Translations under genes and position numbers: made by a program
NCBI GenBank assembly: GCA_946560065.1
Contig: CAMNUE010000001.1
Span: 1-62,804 of the forward strand
Length of the DNA stretch: 62,804 bases
Source: an uncultured bacterium
Lineage (GTDB): Bacteria; Bacillota_I; Bacilli_A; RF39; UBA660
Reading direction: 5' to 3'
Notes under the pieces: model-generated
What the model was told of the DNA's origin: nothing
The model's input: only the letters and a program-made list of their open reading frames with translations
The model's database searches: none
Part shown: piece by piece, positions 25,544 to 33,870 of the stretch
Position numbering within the stretch: the first letter of the stretch is position 1
Layout of the letters: every line of letters begins with the position of its first letter

Positions 25544-26920
25544 ATGTTTTATGATATGTCATTAGAAACTGAAGAATTAAAAAAGGGAAATATCGAAATA
25601 TGTGAGCTTATAGGAAGTGATGGAGTATACGATGTTTTTCACTCTTTGAAGAGTCAAGAGGAAAAAGATGAACTGCTTTCAATAATTTTACCAAAACTAA
25701 AAGCCACAAAAAATTGGTATAATGTAGCTGACAAAATCTTTAATGTTATTTATTTAAATCCCAAGTATGATGAGTATACACTTTATCTATTACAGACTAA
25801 TTTAGAAAAAACATCGTATTTAACTTTTGAACAAATAGCAGATATTATGACTAAGAAAAGTTGGGGTTTATCATACATTATGAAAAATCTAGAAAAAATA
25901 ATAAATTCCAAAAAAGTTAACTCTGACAGATTCATAGAACTATTAGTGAATCATGTAAAAAATAATCAAGAATTGCTTAACGAGTGCTTAAAGAGATTTT
26001 TATACACAAAGAATCCCCAGCTAAGAGAAACAGCAATCTTTTATCTAGTTAAAAACAATTTACTTCCAGATAAAAAATTAGTAGTTGCAGCACTTTATAA
26101 AAATCCAGAAGATTTTTTTAATGAAGAAAAGTCGTCCTTAAATAAAGAAAAAGAACCAGAATTTTTATTATCGGACTTACCATTTTTAATTTCACAAATA
26201 GCTGATGAAGACAAAAAATATAAAGAATTAATAGACAAGTATTATAGATGTTTCTTCAATGCAGAATCAAAAAGAAAGTTGCATTTAGTTAGAGAAATTG
26301 GCTATATTCTTCCAGAAATAAAAGAAAGGTATCAAGAAATATTTAGATTTGCTGAAGACCCAATGGTTATGACTAACTTAGATTTCATTCTATCAACAGT
26401 TATTAACGCCAATGAAGAATCTTTTATTAGTGATTATATAATGGGAAAAGATGTAGTGTATGAAGGAATGGGAACAACTAGAAAAGTTTTTAAAGTTGGA
26501 GAAGAACATATTCTAAAGTTTGCCAGATCATTACACCGTAAAAATAATGTAACTAAACACTTTCTTCTAGCGCCAAATGATATAAGAATAATTTCAGTTG
26601 GAAACTTTGCTCCAGTATACATTGAAAGAGAGAATTATCTTAGTAAGTATCATAATGGAAAATATATGACTGAGAAAGATATTGATAACTTTTTAGCAGA
26701 AGCAGAAAAACAAGGTCTAGAAATTTCTGACCCACATTGTTTGAGCAAAGAAAAAGATAACTTTGGTTTTCTAAAAAGCTATAAAGATGCAACCTTAGTT
26801 GGAGTAAAAAATCACGATGAATTACCAGAATGGTTTAAAGAAAGACCCCTTGTTTTGTATGATATTGATATGGTTTCCTATAAAGAAGGTGCAAAGACGT
26901 TCATTAAAAAAACAAAATAA
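25544..26920 (+). CDS. Alpha-solenoid protein with C-terminal kinase-like domain
   Basis: A 458-residue soluble protein from ATG 25544 (GGGGGTGGAG upstream). Residues 1-300 look like a helical repeat (HEAT-like) solenoid. The C-terminal part has the ordered landmarks of a protein-kinase or aminoglycoside-kinase fold. These are a glycine-rich turn (YEGMGTTRK, 306-314), a lysine in HILKFAR (K325), a catalytic-loop-like SDPHCLSKEKDN (D396, N406) and a DFG-like LYDIDMV (D440/D442). This combination is not one I recognise. Kinase assignment is inference from motif order; a pseudokinase is possible. It has its own promoter and stands alone. Confidence 0.6.
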   Translation: MFYDMSLETEELKKGNIEICELIGSDGVYDVFHSLKSQEEKDELLSIILPKLKATKNWYNVADKIFNVIYLNPKYDEYTLYLLQTNLEKTSYLTFEQIADIMTKKSWGLSYIMKNLEKIINSKKVNSDRFIELLVNHVKNNQELLNECLKRFLYTKNPQLRETAIFYLVKNNLLPDKKLVVAALYKNPEDFFNEEKSSLNKEKEPEFLLSDLPFLISQIADEDKKYKELIDKYYRCFFNAESKRKLHLVREIGYILPEIKERYQEIFRFAEDPMVMTNLDFILSTVINANEESFISDYIMGKDVVYEGMGTTRKVFKVGEEHILKFARSLHRKNNVTKHFLLAPNDIRIISVGNFAPVYIERENYLSKYHNGKYMTEKDIDNFLAEAEKQGLEISDPHCLSKEKDNFGFLKSYKDATLVGVKNHDELPEWFKERPLVLYDIDMVSYKEGAKTFIKKTK

Positions 26921-26968
26921 TTAAATTTGATAAAACAAAAATTTCCAATCAAAATGAACTATTAAAAT

Positions 26969-26997
26969 TTGACAAAATGTCTTAAATATGCTATAAT
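26969..26997 (+). promoter_or_regulatory. Consensus sigma-A promoter of the J-domain gene
   Basis: Perfect TTGACA and TATAAT hexamers with 17-base spacing and extended -10 TG: the strongest promoter in the window. Confidence 0.9.
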
Positions 26998-27010
26998 TAG
27001 CACGCTAATT
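26995..27010. promoter_or_regulatory. Palindrome at the start site of the J-domain gene
   Basis: AATTAGC-AC-GCTAATT overlaps the -10 and expected start site of the consensus promoter, a typical place for a repressor operator. The TTAGCAC half is shared with the CIRCE heat-shock operator, but the second half and nine-base spacer of CIRCE are missing. Confidence 0.5.
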
Positions 27011-27036
27011 GAACAAAGCAATAGGGGGTTAATTAT

Positions 27037-28302
27037 ATGTTTAAAGATTATTATGCGATACTAGGTGTTAGACGAGATGCAAGTGATGAGGAAATAAAAA
27101 AAGCATATCGCAAGTTAGCTAATAAATTACATCCAGATAAAAATGTCGATAAAAGTGATGATGAACAACTAAGACTTGAAGCTGAATTAAAAGAAGTCAG
27201 TGAAGCCTATAGTGTACTAAAAAACTCTAAAACAAGAATTGCTTATGATTACGAGTTACTAGAAAGAGAACGTGAGGCTTGGGAAGCTGCCGAAGAAAGT
27301 GCTTCACAAGCTTATTGGGAAGAACAAGTTCAAAAGACAAGAGAAGAACAAAGAAAAAGAGAACAAGAAGAACGTCAAAAAAGATATGAAAGATGGCAGA
27401 CTCATTATAACAAACAACAGAAAAAAAGTACTACAAGAAGCCAAGAATCAAGAAAAACTAGTAATAACCAAGAAAATCATAAAAAATCTCTAAGAGAAAC
27501 ATATCAAGAAATAAAGGATACAGAAAAACAATCATCTTTTGTAGAAAGACATAAAAAAATAAATAGAAAATATAATAGAAGTTTTGCATCACAAGTAGAA
27601 ACTATTCCAGAACAAATTGCTTTCACTTTTGGTAAAGGTACACTTCATATCGTACATGAAGCTTTCTTTCAATTAAGTAAATTAAAATATATTTCAGAAG
27701 ATCCTATTCCAAAATATGTACTTAGAAATAGAAAATTAATAGCAACAGTTTGTTTAGCTTTTACAGTAGGCAGTGTAGCTAGTCATTTTAATCAACCTGG
27801 ACAAACAGATACTGAAACAGTTGCTGTAGAACTTCCAAGTTACTCTACACAACAATTTGAAGAAGACTACGATGAAGAAATGAAAGCATCAGAAATTTAT
27901 AGTATCACTACACTTAATAGAATTCACACTGTTAAAGCGGGAGATACATTATCACAAATAGCTGTTGATTCAGGAACAAGTGAAAATGAATTAGAAAGAC
28001 TAAATAATCTTTCTTCAGAATTTTTATATATTGGTGATGAAATGAAGATACCCTATGACGTAACTTCAGATGATTTACAATATTACACTTCAGTAGTTAA
28101 TACTGAGTCAAAATCAATTTATGATTTAGCAAAACAATATGAAACAGATGTAGATACACTATATAAACTTAATGAAGAATCAATTACAAAAGTAAATGAC
28201 ACTTACTTAATATTATCAGAAGAAATAATAGTTCCTAATTTCATTTCTAAAAATGAATTAAAAGATTTAAAAAATGAATCAAATGAAAAGACTATTTCAT
28301 AA
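27037..28302 (+). CDS. J-domain protein with transmembrane helix and extracellular LysM domains
   Basis: A 421-residue protein. Residues 1-75 are a J domain ([23 protein letters not shown] at 32-34), which stimulates DnaK ATPase. A long charged helical linker (75-180) follows, then one membrane helix (about 234-249). Outside the membrane is a LysM repeat (296-339, [14 protein letters not shown]...IGDEMKIP) and a second, degenerate one (349-400). There is no zinc-finger or DnaJ C-terminal domain. It could place DnaK activity at the membrane while binding peptidoglycan or spore cortex. GGGGG precedes the ATG. Confidence 0.88.
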   Translation: MFKDYYAILGVRRDASDEEIKKAYRKLANKLHPDKNVDKSDDEQLRLEAELKEVSEAYSVLKNSKTRIAYDYELLEREREAWEAAEESASQAYWEEQVQKTREEQRKREQEERQKRYERWQTHYNKQQKKSTTRSQESRKTSNNQENHKKSLRETYQEIKDTEKQSSFVERHKKINRKYNRSFASQVETIPEQIAFTFGKGTLHIVHEAFFQLSKLKYISEDPIPKYVLRNRKLIATVCLAFTVGSVASHFNQPGQTDTETVAVELPSYSTQQFEEDYDEEMKASEIYSITTLNRIHTVKAGDTLSQIAVDSGTSENELERLNNLSSEFLYIGDEMKIPYDVTSDDLQYYTSVVNTESKSIYDLAKQYETDVDTLYKLNEESITKVNDTYLILSEEIIVPNFISKNELKDLKNESNEKTIS

Positions 28303-28310
28303 AATAAGTG

Positions 28311-28339
28311 TTGGTAAATATTAAAAAATATGTTATAAT
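28311..28339 (+). promoter_or_regulatory. Promoter of the rimP-nusA-infB operon
   Basis: TTGGTA at 28311-28316 and TATAAT at 28334-28339 with a 17-base spacer and TG of an extended -10. Confidence 0.8.
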
Positions 28340-28351
28340 ACAAAAAGAAAG

Positions 28352-28376
28352 GAGTGAGAAAGAGATTTTCTCACTC
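28352..28376 (+). promoter_or_regulatory. Leader hairpin of the nusA operon
   Basis: A perfect 10-bp stem (GAGTGAGAAA/TTTCTCACTC) with a 5-base loop lies in the short leader between promoter and rimP. An AT-rich tail without a clean T run follows, so it is more an RNA-stability, protein-binding or attenuation element than a full terminator. Confidence 0.6.
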
Positions 28377-28400
28377 TTATTATTTATTAGGAGGTGAACT

Positions 28401-28661
28401 ATGAAAGAAAAAATTTCAAGTCTTGTAGATGATAAAATCAAAGAATTAAATGTCTTTGTGGATGATGCATTTATAAGCGAAGAGGAAGGAAAAAAAATAT
28501 TTAATATTGTCCTTGATAGCGAAGAAATAATTGATCTTAATAAAATAACAGACGCCTCAAGAATAATAAATAAGTTAATGGACGAAAATGTGAGTTTATT
28601 AGAAGATGCTGATGAACTTGATATTTTCTCAAAAGAGAAGGGAGATAATAAGGATGAATAG
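28401..28661 (+). CDS. rimP: RimP N-terminal domain protein (truncated RimP)
   Basis: An 86-residue protein at the position of rimP, directly before nusA with an 8-base overlap. Its pattern (ELNVFVDDAFISEEEGKKIF, IVLDSEEIIDLNKITDASR, a following helix) matches the N-terminal alpha/beta domain of the 30S maturation factor RimP. It stops where the LEVSSPG motif and C-terminal SH3-like domain should follow; ADELDIFSKEKG is all that corresponds. Family length is about 150. No frame continues the missing half, so this is a real short form. AGGAGGTG precedes the ATG. Confidence 0.7.
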   Translation: MKEKISSLVDDKIKELNVFVDDAFISEEEGKKIFNIVLDSEEIIDLNKITDASRIINKLMDENVSLLEDADELDIFSKEKGDNKDE

Positions 28662-29871
28662 TAAAGAATTTAAAAAAGCACTAGATAATATCGTAAAAGA
28701 AAAAGATATTGATCCAGAAGTAGTATACAGTGCTATGGAACTTGCTTTAACATCTGCCTATAAAAAGAATTTTAATTCTAAGACAAACGTTAAAGTATTA
28801 TTCGACCGTGATACTGGTGAGATTAAAGTTTATTCATATCTTACTGTAGTAGCCGATGATAAAATGACTAAAGAAGAATATGACGACTTTGTATTTGAAA
28901 GTTACGCTGATGATGACGAGAAAGATACAAAAGTAGAAGTTGAAGAGACTGAAGAAGCTGAAAGTGAAGGAGAAGAAGGAACTGAAAAAGAAAAAGCTGC
29001 AGGACCAACATTCTTCAATCCTGAAACTGAAATTAAATTAGCAGATGCTAAAAAGATTGATAAAATGCTAGAAATTGGAGACACAATTGATACTGAAGTA
29101 ACACCAAAAGATTTTGGACGTGTAGCAACATCCACTGCTAAACAAGTAGTTGTTCAAAAAATAAGAGAAGCTGAAAGAAATAGCATTATGGAAGAATTCG
29201 GAGACAAACAGGATGAAATGCTTATCGGAACAGTTGCCCTAGAAGATACAGATAACTATTTTATCGACTTAGGAAGAACAAATGGAATTTTACCTAAAAA
29301 AGATATTATTCCAGGCGAAAAAATCGAAATGGGTTCACAAATCAAAGTTTATGTATCTAAAGTAGACAATAATGGTAAGAACCTATTAATTCTTTTAAGT
29401 AGAGCACACTATGGCTTTGTCAAAAGGTTATTTGAATTAGAAATTCCAGAAATTAATGATGGAACAGTAATGATTTACAGCGTAGCAAGAGATGCTGGAA
29501 ACAGAAGTAAAGTTGCTGTTTATTCAGAAAATCCAAGTGTAGACCCAATTGGAGCATGTATTGGAGAAAAAGGTTCAAGAATTGCTCGAATTATAGAAGA
29601 ACTACATGGTGAAAAGTTAGATGTTGTAAAATATGACTCTGACCCAGCAATATTTATTGAGAATGCTTTATCACCTGCTAAAGATTTAACTGTAGCGATT
29701 ACTGATCAAAAGAAATTAGAAGCTATGGTTATTGCAGATGGAGATAATTTCTCATTAGCCATTGGTAAAAAAGGACAAAATGCTCGTCTTGCAACTAAAT
29801 TAACAAAATTCAAAAAGATTGATATAAAAACAACTGAACAAGCAAGAGAAGCAGGAATTAATTTTAGATAG
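28654..29871 (+). CDS. nusA: Transcription termination/antitermination factor NusA
   Basis: A 405-residue NusA. The N-terminal RNA polymerase-binding domain is followed by S1 (MLIGTVALEDTDNYFIDLGR), KH1 (GACIGEKGSRIARIIEELHG) and KH2 (LAIGKKGQNARLATKL). There are no C-terminal acidic repeats, as usual in Gram-positives. The N-terminal domain carries an extra acidic stretch (about 80-115, many Glu/Asp), which explains the greater length than the roughly 370-residue Bacillus protein. The ATG at 28654 follows AAGGGAGA and overlaps rimP. Confidence 0.96.
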   Translation: MNSKEFKKALDNIVKEKDIDPEVVYSAMELALTSAYKKNFNSKTNVKVLFDRDTGEIKVYSYLTVVADDKMTKEEYDDFVFESYADDDEKDTKVEVEETEEAESEGEEGTEKEKAAGPTFFNPETEIKLADAKKIDKMLEIGDTIDTEVTPKDFGRVATSTAKQVVVQKIREAERNSIMEEFGDKQDEMLIGTVALEDTDNYFIDLGRTNGILPKKDIIPGEKIEMGSQIKVYVSKVDNNGKNLLILLSRAHYGFVKRLFELEIPEINDGTVMIYSVARDAGNRSKVAVYSENPSVDPIGACIGEKGSRIARIIEELHGEKLDVVKYDSDPAIFIENALSPAKDLTVAITDQKKLEAMVIADGDNFSLAIGKKGQNARLATKLTKFKKIDIKTTEQAREAGINFR

Positions 29872-29879
29872 AGGTAACT

Positions 29880-30143
29880 ATGAAAGTAAAGAAAATACCT
29901 TTAAGAACATGTGTAATTACAAAAGAATCTCTTCCAAAAAAAGAACTTTTAAGAATTGTTAGAACACCAAGTGGTGAAGTTAAAGCTGATGAAACAGGAA
30001 AGTTAAATGGAAGAGGAGCATATATTAAGAAAGATTTAGAAGTTTTAGCAAAAGCTCAAAAATCAAAAATACTTGAAAAAAGATTAGAATGTAAGATAGA
30101 GGATAGTGTCTATGAAGAAATAAAAAATATTATAGAAAAGTGA
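29880..30143 (+). CDS. ylxR: YlxR (DUF448) RNA-binding protein
   Basis: An 87-residue protein with the YlxR signatures PLRTCVITKE, KKELLRIVRTPSGEV, and KLNGRGAYIKKD. It is always found between nusA and infB in Firmicutes. It has been linked to RNA binding and regulation, with the exact role unsettled. GAGGTAACT lies before the ATG. Confidence 0.93.
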   Translation: MKVKKIPLRTCVITKESLPKKELLRIVRTPSGEVKADETGKLNGRGAYIKKDLEVLAKAQKSKILEKRLECKIEDSVYEEIKNIIEK

Positions 30144-30154
30144 GGTGAGTCTGC

Positions 30155-32293
30155 ATGATGACCCTAGAAGATTATGCACAAGACGTTGGAAAGACAATCG
30201 AAGAAATTAAAGCACTATGCGATAAAATTGGGATTGCTTACCAAGACGAAAACTCAACTATTGACGAGACTAGTATTATATTACTAGATAATGAATTACA
30301 AGACGAAGAAGATTATATCGAAGGAGATATAGATAATTTAGAAGAAAGAAGACTTGAAGAAGAAGTAGAAGATAAAGCTGAAGAATTAGCTTTTGGAACT
30401 AAGATAGATTTAGATGATACAACTTCTTTTACTAAAGTAAAACAAAAACAAGTAAAGAAAAATGATAACAATAAGAAAGATTTCTTAAAAGAAAGAAAAA
30501 AGATATACAAACATCGTGAAAAACTTCAAAGTAATGAAGCAGCAAAAGATGAAAACATTATTTTATATAAAGAAGGTATGACAGTAACAGAATTAGCAGA
30601 ATCAATTTCTGTTGCACCTGTTGAACTAGTTAAAAAATTGATGGGACTAGGCATTATGGCAACAGTTAATCAATCAGTTGATTTTGATACTGCTGAAGTA
30701 ATTGTTTCTGAGTATAATAAGACTTTAAAGAAAGAAGAAACAGCTGATATTTCTAACTTTGAAAATTTTGAAATAGAAGATAAAGAAGAAGATTTAATTG
30801 AAAGACCACCGGTAGTAACAATTATGGGACATGTCGACCATGGAAAAACAACATTGTTAGATGCCATCAGAAACACTGATGTGGTAGGTGGAGAAGCTGG
30901 TGGAATTACTCAAGCAATTGGAGCTTATTCAGTTAAATGCAATGATAAAGTTATTACATTTATTGACACTCCAGGACATGCAGCTTTCACAGAAATGCGC
31001 GCAAGAGGTGCAAGTATCACTGATATCGTAATTATTATTGTAGCCGCAGATGACGGAGTCATGCCTCAAACAAAAGAAGCAATTGATCATGCAAAAGCTG
31101 CTGGAGTTCCAATTATAGTTGCCATCAACAAAATTGATAAACCAGAAGCCAATGTTGATAAAATTATGTCTGGTTTAGTTGAAAATGGTTTAACTCCAGA
31201 AGAATGGGGGGGAGATATCATTGTTAATAAAATCTCTGCCAAAACAGGAACTGGTATAAATGAATTATTAGAAAACATCTTACTAGTTGCCGAAATGCAA
31301 GAATACAAAGCAAATCCAAATCGCTATGCAACAGGAGCTGTAATTGAATCTAAGAAAGATAACAAAGTAGGTTCAACAGCAACATTGCTAATTCAAAATG
31401 GAACTTTACGTATTGGTGATCCAATCGTAATTGGTAACTACTATGGAAAAGTAAGAACTTTAAAAGACGACAAAGGAAATAACATTGTTGAGGCAAAACC
31501 ATCAACTCCAGTAGAAGTAACAGGTATTTCAGAAGTACCAAGTGCAGGAGATAAATTCATGGCTTTTGAATCGGAAAAACAAGCTAAAGAAATTGCTCGT
31601 GAAAGAACTCTTCGTTCAAAAGAACAAGATACAAACTTTAGCGGAATGTCTTTAGAAGATCTATTTGGTAGAATACAAGAAGGCGTAAAAGAAATTAAAG
31701 TTGTCTTAAAAGCTGACGTTAATGGTTCTCTAGAAGCAGTAAAAAATGCTCTAGAAAAGATTTCAGTAGAGGGTGTTAAAGTAACAGTAATCCGTGGAGG
31801 AGTAGGTGCAATTACCGAAAGTGATGTAGTACTTGCTTCAGCATCAAACGCTATAATTATTGGTTTCAATGTTCGTGGAAATAACGCAACAGTTGAAACA
31901 GCTAAACAATATGGAATTGAAATTAAAACATACGATATTATCTACAAAGCAGTAGAAGACATGGAAAATGCAATGAAAGGTATGTTAGATCCAGAATTTG
32001 AAGAAAAAGTAGTAGGAACAGCAGAAATCAGACAACTATTCAAATTTTCTAAAGTAGGTTTAATTGCTGGATGCCACGTAACAAGTGGTGTAATTAAACA
32101 CAATTTAAAAGCTCGTATAGTTAGAGATGATGTCATCACTTATAATGGAGCAGTTAATACATTACAACATGAAAAAGACCAAGTAAAAGAAGTAAAAAAG
32201 GATATGGACTGTGGTATTACGTTAGAAAACTGTCAAGATTATAAGGAAGGAGACATTATCGAAGTTTACGAACTAGTAGAAGTAAAACGATAG
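30155..32293 (+). CDS. infB: Translation initiation factor IF-2
   Basis: A 712-residue IF-2. N-terminal IF2_N-type segments (GMTVTELAESISVAPVELVK near 145) follow a short charged region. The G domain has GHVDHGKTT, DTPGHAAF and NKID. Domains II, III and C2 (fMet-tRNA binding) complete the protein. Length is normal. Two adjacent ATG codons are possible; GAGGTGAG favours 30155 or 30158 equally. The L7Ae gene often found before infB is absent. Confidence 0.98.
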   Translation: MMTLEDYAQDVGKTIEEIKALCDKIGIAYQDENSTIDETSIILLDNELQDEEDYIEGDIDNLEERRLEEEVEDKAEELAFGTKIDLDDTTSFTKVKQKQVKKNDNNKKDFLKERKKIYKHREKLQSNEAAKDENIILYKEGMTVTELAESISVAPVELVKKLMGLGIMATVNQSVDFDTAEVIVSEYNKTLKKEETADISNFENFEIEDKEEDLIERPPVVTIMGHVDHGKTTLLDAIRNTDVVGGEAGGITQAIGAYSVKCNDKVITFIDTPGHAAFTEMRARGASITDIVIIIVAADDGVMPQTKEAIDHAKAAGVPIIVAINKIDKPEANVDKIMSGLVENGLTPEEWGGDIIVNKISAKTGTGINELLENILLVAEMQEYKANPNRYATGAVIESKKDNKVGSTATLLIQNGTLRIGDPIVIGNYYGKVRTLKDDKGNNIVEAKPSTPVEVTGISEVPSAGDKFMAFESEKQAKEIARERTLRSKEQDTNFSGMSLEDLFGRIQEGVKEIKVVLKADVNGSLEAVKNALEKISVEGVKVTVIRGGVGAITESDVVLASASNAIIIGFNVRGNNATVETAKQYGIEIKTYDIIYKAVEDMENAMKGMLDPEFEEKVVGTAEIRQLFKFSKVGLIAGCHVTSGVIKHNLKARIVRDDVITYNGAVNTLQHEKDQVKEVKKDMDCGITLENCQDYKEGDIIEVYELVEVKR

Positions 32294-32304
32294 AATAGCG
32301 TAGT

Positions 32305-32700
32305 ATGAAAAAAACAATCAAAGCTGATAAAAAAAGAAAAATATTAAAGGAAGAATTTTTAAATGACAATGCTTTATTACAAGCAACAATGGAAGAGAAT
32401 CGTGATGTAACAATTGGTGTAAGATTTGTTGAACATCCATTAGTAGGAATAAAGAAACATATTTTAACTAGATTATCTATCTATGATTATATGTCAGATT
32501 ATGATAATCTTATAAAAATAGCAAATGATTCTTCAGCAGTTGCAGTATTTACTAAAACAGATGAAGGTCTTCAATTAGATAGGCTTTATGATGCTGAGGA
32601 ACATGAGTTTGCCTTAAGTGAGTTCATTGATATTGTCTATGAAAAGAAATTTCCTGAATTAGCCTTAGACAAGCATTTAGTGTTAAAAAACACTAACTAA
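32305..32700 (+). CDS. Hypothetical protein between infB and rbfA
   Basis: A 131-residue soluble protein in the place where Bacillus has ylxP (DUF503), but without that family's pattern. It shows ENRDVTIGVRFVEHPLVGIKK (given in parts: VTIGVRFVEHPLVG), a helical YDYMSDYDNLIKIAND stretch and an acidic C-terminal part. No clear ribosome site precedes ATG 32305, so expression may be coupled to infB. Function unknown. Confidence 0.65.
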   Translation: MKKTIKADKKRKILKEEFLNDNALLQATMEENRDVTIGVRFVEHPLVGIKKHILTRLSIYDYMSDYDNLIKIANDSSAVAVFTKTDEGLQLDRLYDAEEHEFALSEFIDIVYEKKFPELALDKHLVLKNTN

Positions 32701-32714
32701 AGGAGGTAATCAAT

Positions 32715-33059
32715 ATGGCAAATATTAAAATAGAAAGATTGAATCATGCTTTCCAAGAAGAAATTAGTATGATTTTAATGACTGAAATAAAAGATGAAGA
32801 TATTAAATTTGTCACAATAACTGGAGTAGATACAACCAGCGACTTAAGTTTTGCAAAAGTCTATTACACAGTTTTAGATGAATCAAAAAAAGAGTCAACA
32901 GCAGAAGCCTTAAAAGGAGCTGCATCATTTATCAGAACGAAATTAGCAGATAGAGTAGACATTAGACATACTCCAGAATTAAAGTTTATCTACGATACTT
33001 CAATTGCCTATGGTGAACATATAGAAAAAATAATTGAAGAAATCAATGAGAAAAAATAA
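32715..33059 (+). CDS. rbfA: Ribosome-binding factor A
   Basis: A 114-residue KH-fold 30S maturation factor. The N-terminus has IERLNHAFQEEISMIL, then KFVTITGVDTTSDLSFAKVYYT (parts: VTITGVDTTSDLSFAKV). The C-terminal RHTPELKFIYDTS is diagnostic. AGGAGG precedes the ATG. It ends the nusA operon; truB, normally next, is elsewhere as a fusion. Confidence 0.96.
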   Translation: MANIKIERLNHAFQEEISMILMTEIKDEDIKFVTITGVDTTSDLSFAKVYYTVLDESKKESTAEALKGAASFIRTKLADRVDIRHTPELKFIYDTSIAYGEHIEKIIEEINEKK

Positions 33060-33075
33060 ATAAAAATAATATAAG

Positions 33076-33107
33076 AAGAAGTCAAATTAAAAAAAGACTT
33101 CTTTTTT
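33076..33107 (+). terminator. Terminator of the nusA-rbfA operon
   Basis: AAGAAGTC/GACTTCTT stem, 12-base A-rich loop, T run. Confidence 0.8.
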
Positions 33108-33233
33108 AACTTTCTAATAAAATAAAAGATAGAAGTAAAAAACAACTATAATATTAGAGGTTATTTATCTTACTTCTTGTATTTTTTCTCAATATGCCGT
33201 AATATATTATATATAGAATAGAGAGGTATAATT

Positions 33234-33824
33234 ATGACTAATATTAGAAGAAAAAGAAAAGAAGACCCTATTTACAATGATTGTTGGATGTATATCTTAT
33301 TACTCACAACTTTAGTTATTCTCCTAGAATCACTAAAAAGTTATACATTTAAAATTCATGGAATATACTTAAGTTATTCGTTATTTTTGCTACCTTTGGT
33401 TTATCTTTTAGCCAATTATATTACTAAAAAATATGATTATAAGAAAACTGTAGCAGCTATTGCTATTTCAGGAGTTATGTCAGTCTGCTTTGTCGCAGTA
33501 ATGTCATTTGCCTTAGGGAAACAATTAATGTTATCTAGCTTAAGTGGAGAATTTTGTGCTTATGTTGTTAGCCAATTTGTAAACTTAACAATTTACTTAT
33601 TTTTATTAAATAACACCAAAACACCAATTGTCTTAATCTTTGTAAATTATTTATTTTCATTAATAGTTTATTATATGTTCTATACATTAATATACTTAAA
33701 CATGATTATTTTAGATAATTTCTGGGAAGGCTATCTTATTACATTAGTTATTCAATTCTTTGTATGTATTCCAGTAGCTATCATAGATAAAATAGTAAAA
33801 AGAGGAAGAGAGCAATCAAAATAA
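33234..33824 (+). CDS. Six-helix membrane protein, possible VUT/YhhQ-type transporter
   Basis: A 196-residue integral membrane protein with about six hydrophobic segments. The pattern of a LLPLVYLLANYITKKYDYKK loop after the second helix resembles the queuosine-precursor transporter family (VUT/YhhQ, DUF165). The match is partial and no substrate residues can be checked. It ends in a basic tail. GAGAGG lies upstream of the ATG. It is monocistronic between two terminators. Confidence 0.55.
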   Translation: MTNIRRKRKEDPIYNDCWMYILLLTTLVILLESLKSYTFKIHGIYLSYSLFLLPLVYLLANYITKKYDYKKTVAAIAISGVMSVCFVAVMSFALGKQLMLSSLSGEFCAYVVSQFVNLTIYLFLLNNTKTPIVLIFVNYLFSLIVYYMFYTLIYLNMIILDNFWEGYLITLVIQFFVCIPVAIIDKIVKRGREQSK

Positions 33825-33839
33825 TTTGATTGCTTTTTT
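33811..33839 (+). terminator. Terminator of the membrane protein gene
   Basis: AGCAATCAAA/TTTGATTGCT with ATAA loop and six T residues; the left arm lies in the final codons. Confidence 0.88.
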
Positions 33840-33844
33840 GATAT

Positions 33845-33869
33845 AAAAAAAAAGAATTATTAAATTCTT
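33845..33869 (-). terminator. Terminator of the SGNH gene
   Basis: Read on the minus strand, AAGAAT/ATTCTT with a 6-base loop is followed by a run of eight or more T residues. Confidence 0.75.
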
Positions 33870-33870
33870 C

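Noticed and set aside
26995..27010. CIRCE heat-shock operator
   Set aside because: Only one half-site (TTAGCAC) is present and the nine-base spacer and GAGTGCTAA are missing; kept only as an unnamed palindrome.
31441..31869. 142-codon minus-strand frame inside infB
   Set aside because: Low-complexity Ser/Leu/Thr composition typical of an antisense shadow of a lysine-rich gene; IF-2 coding is certain.
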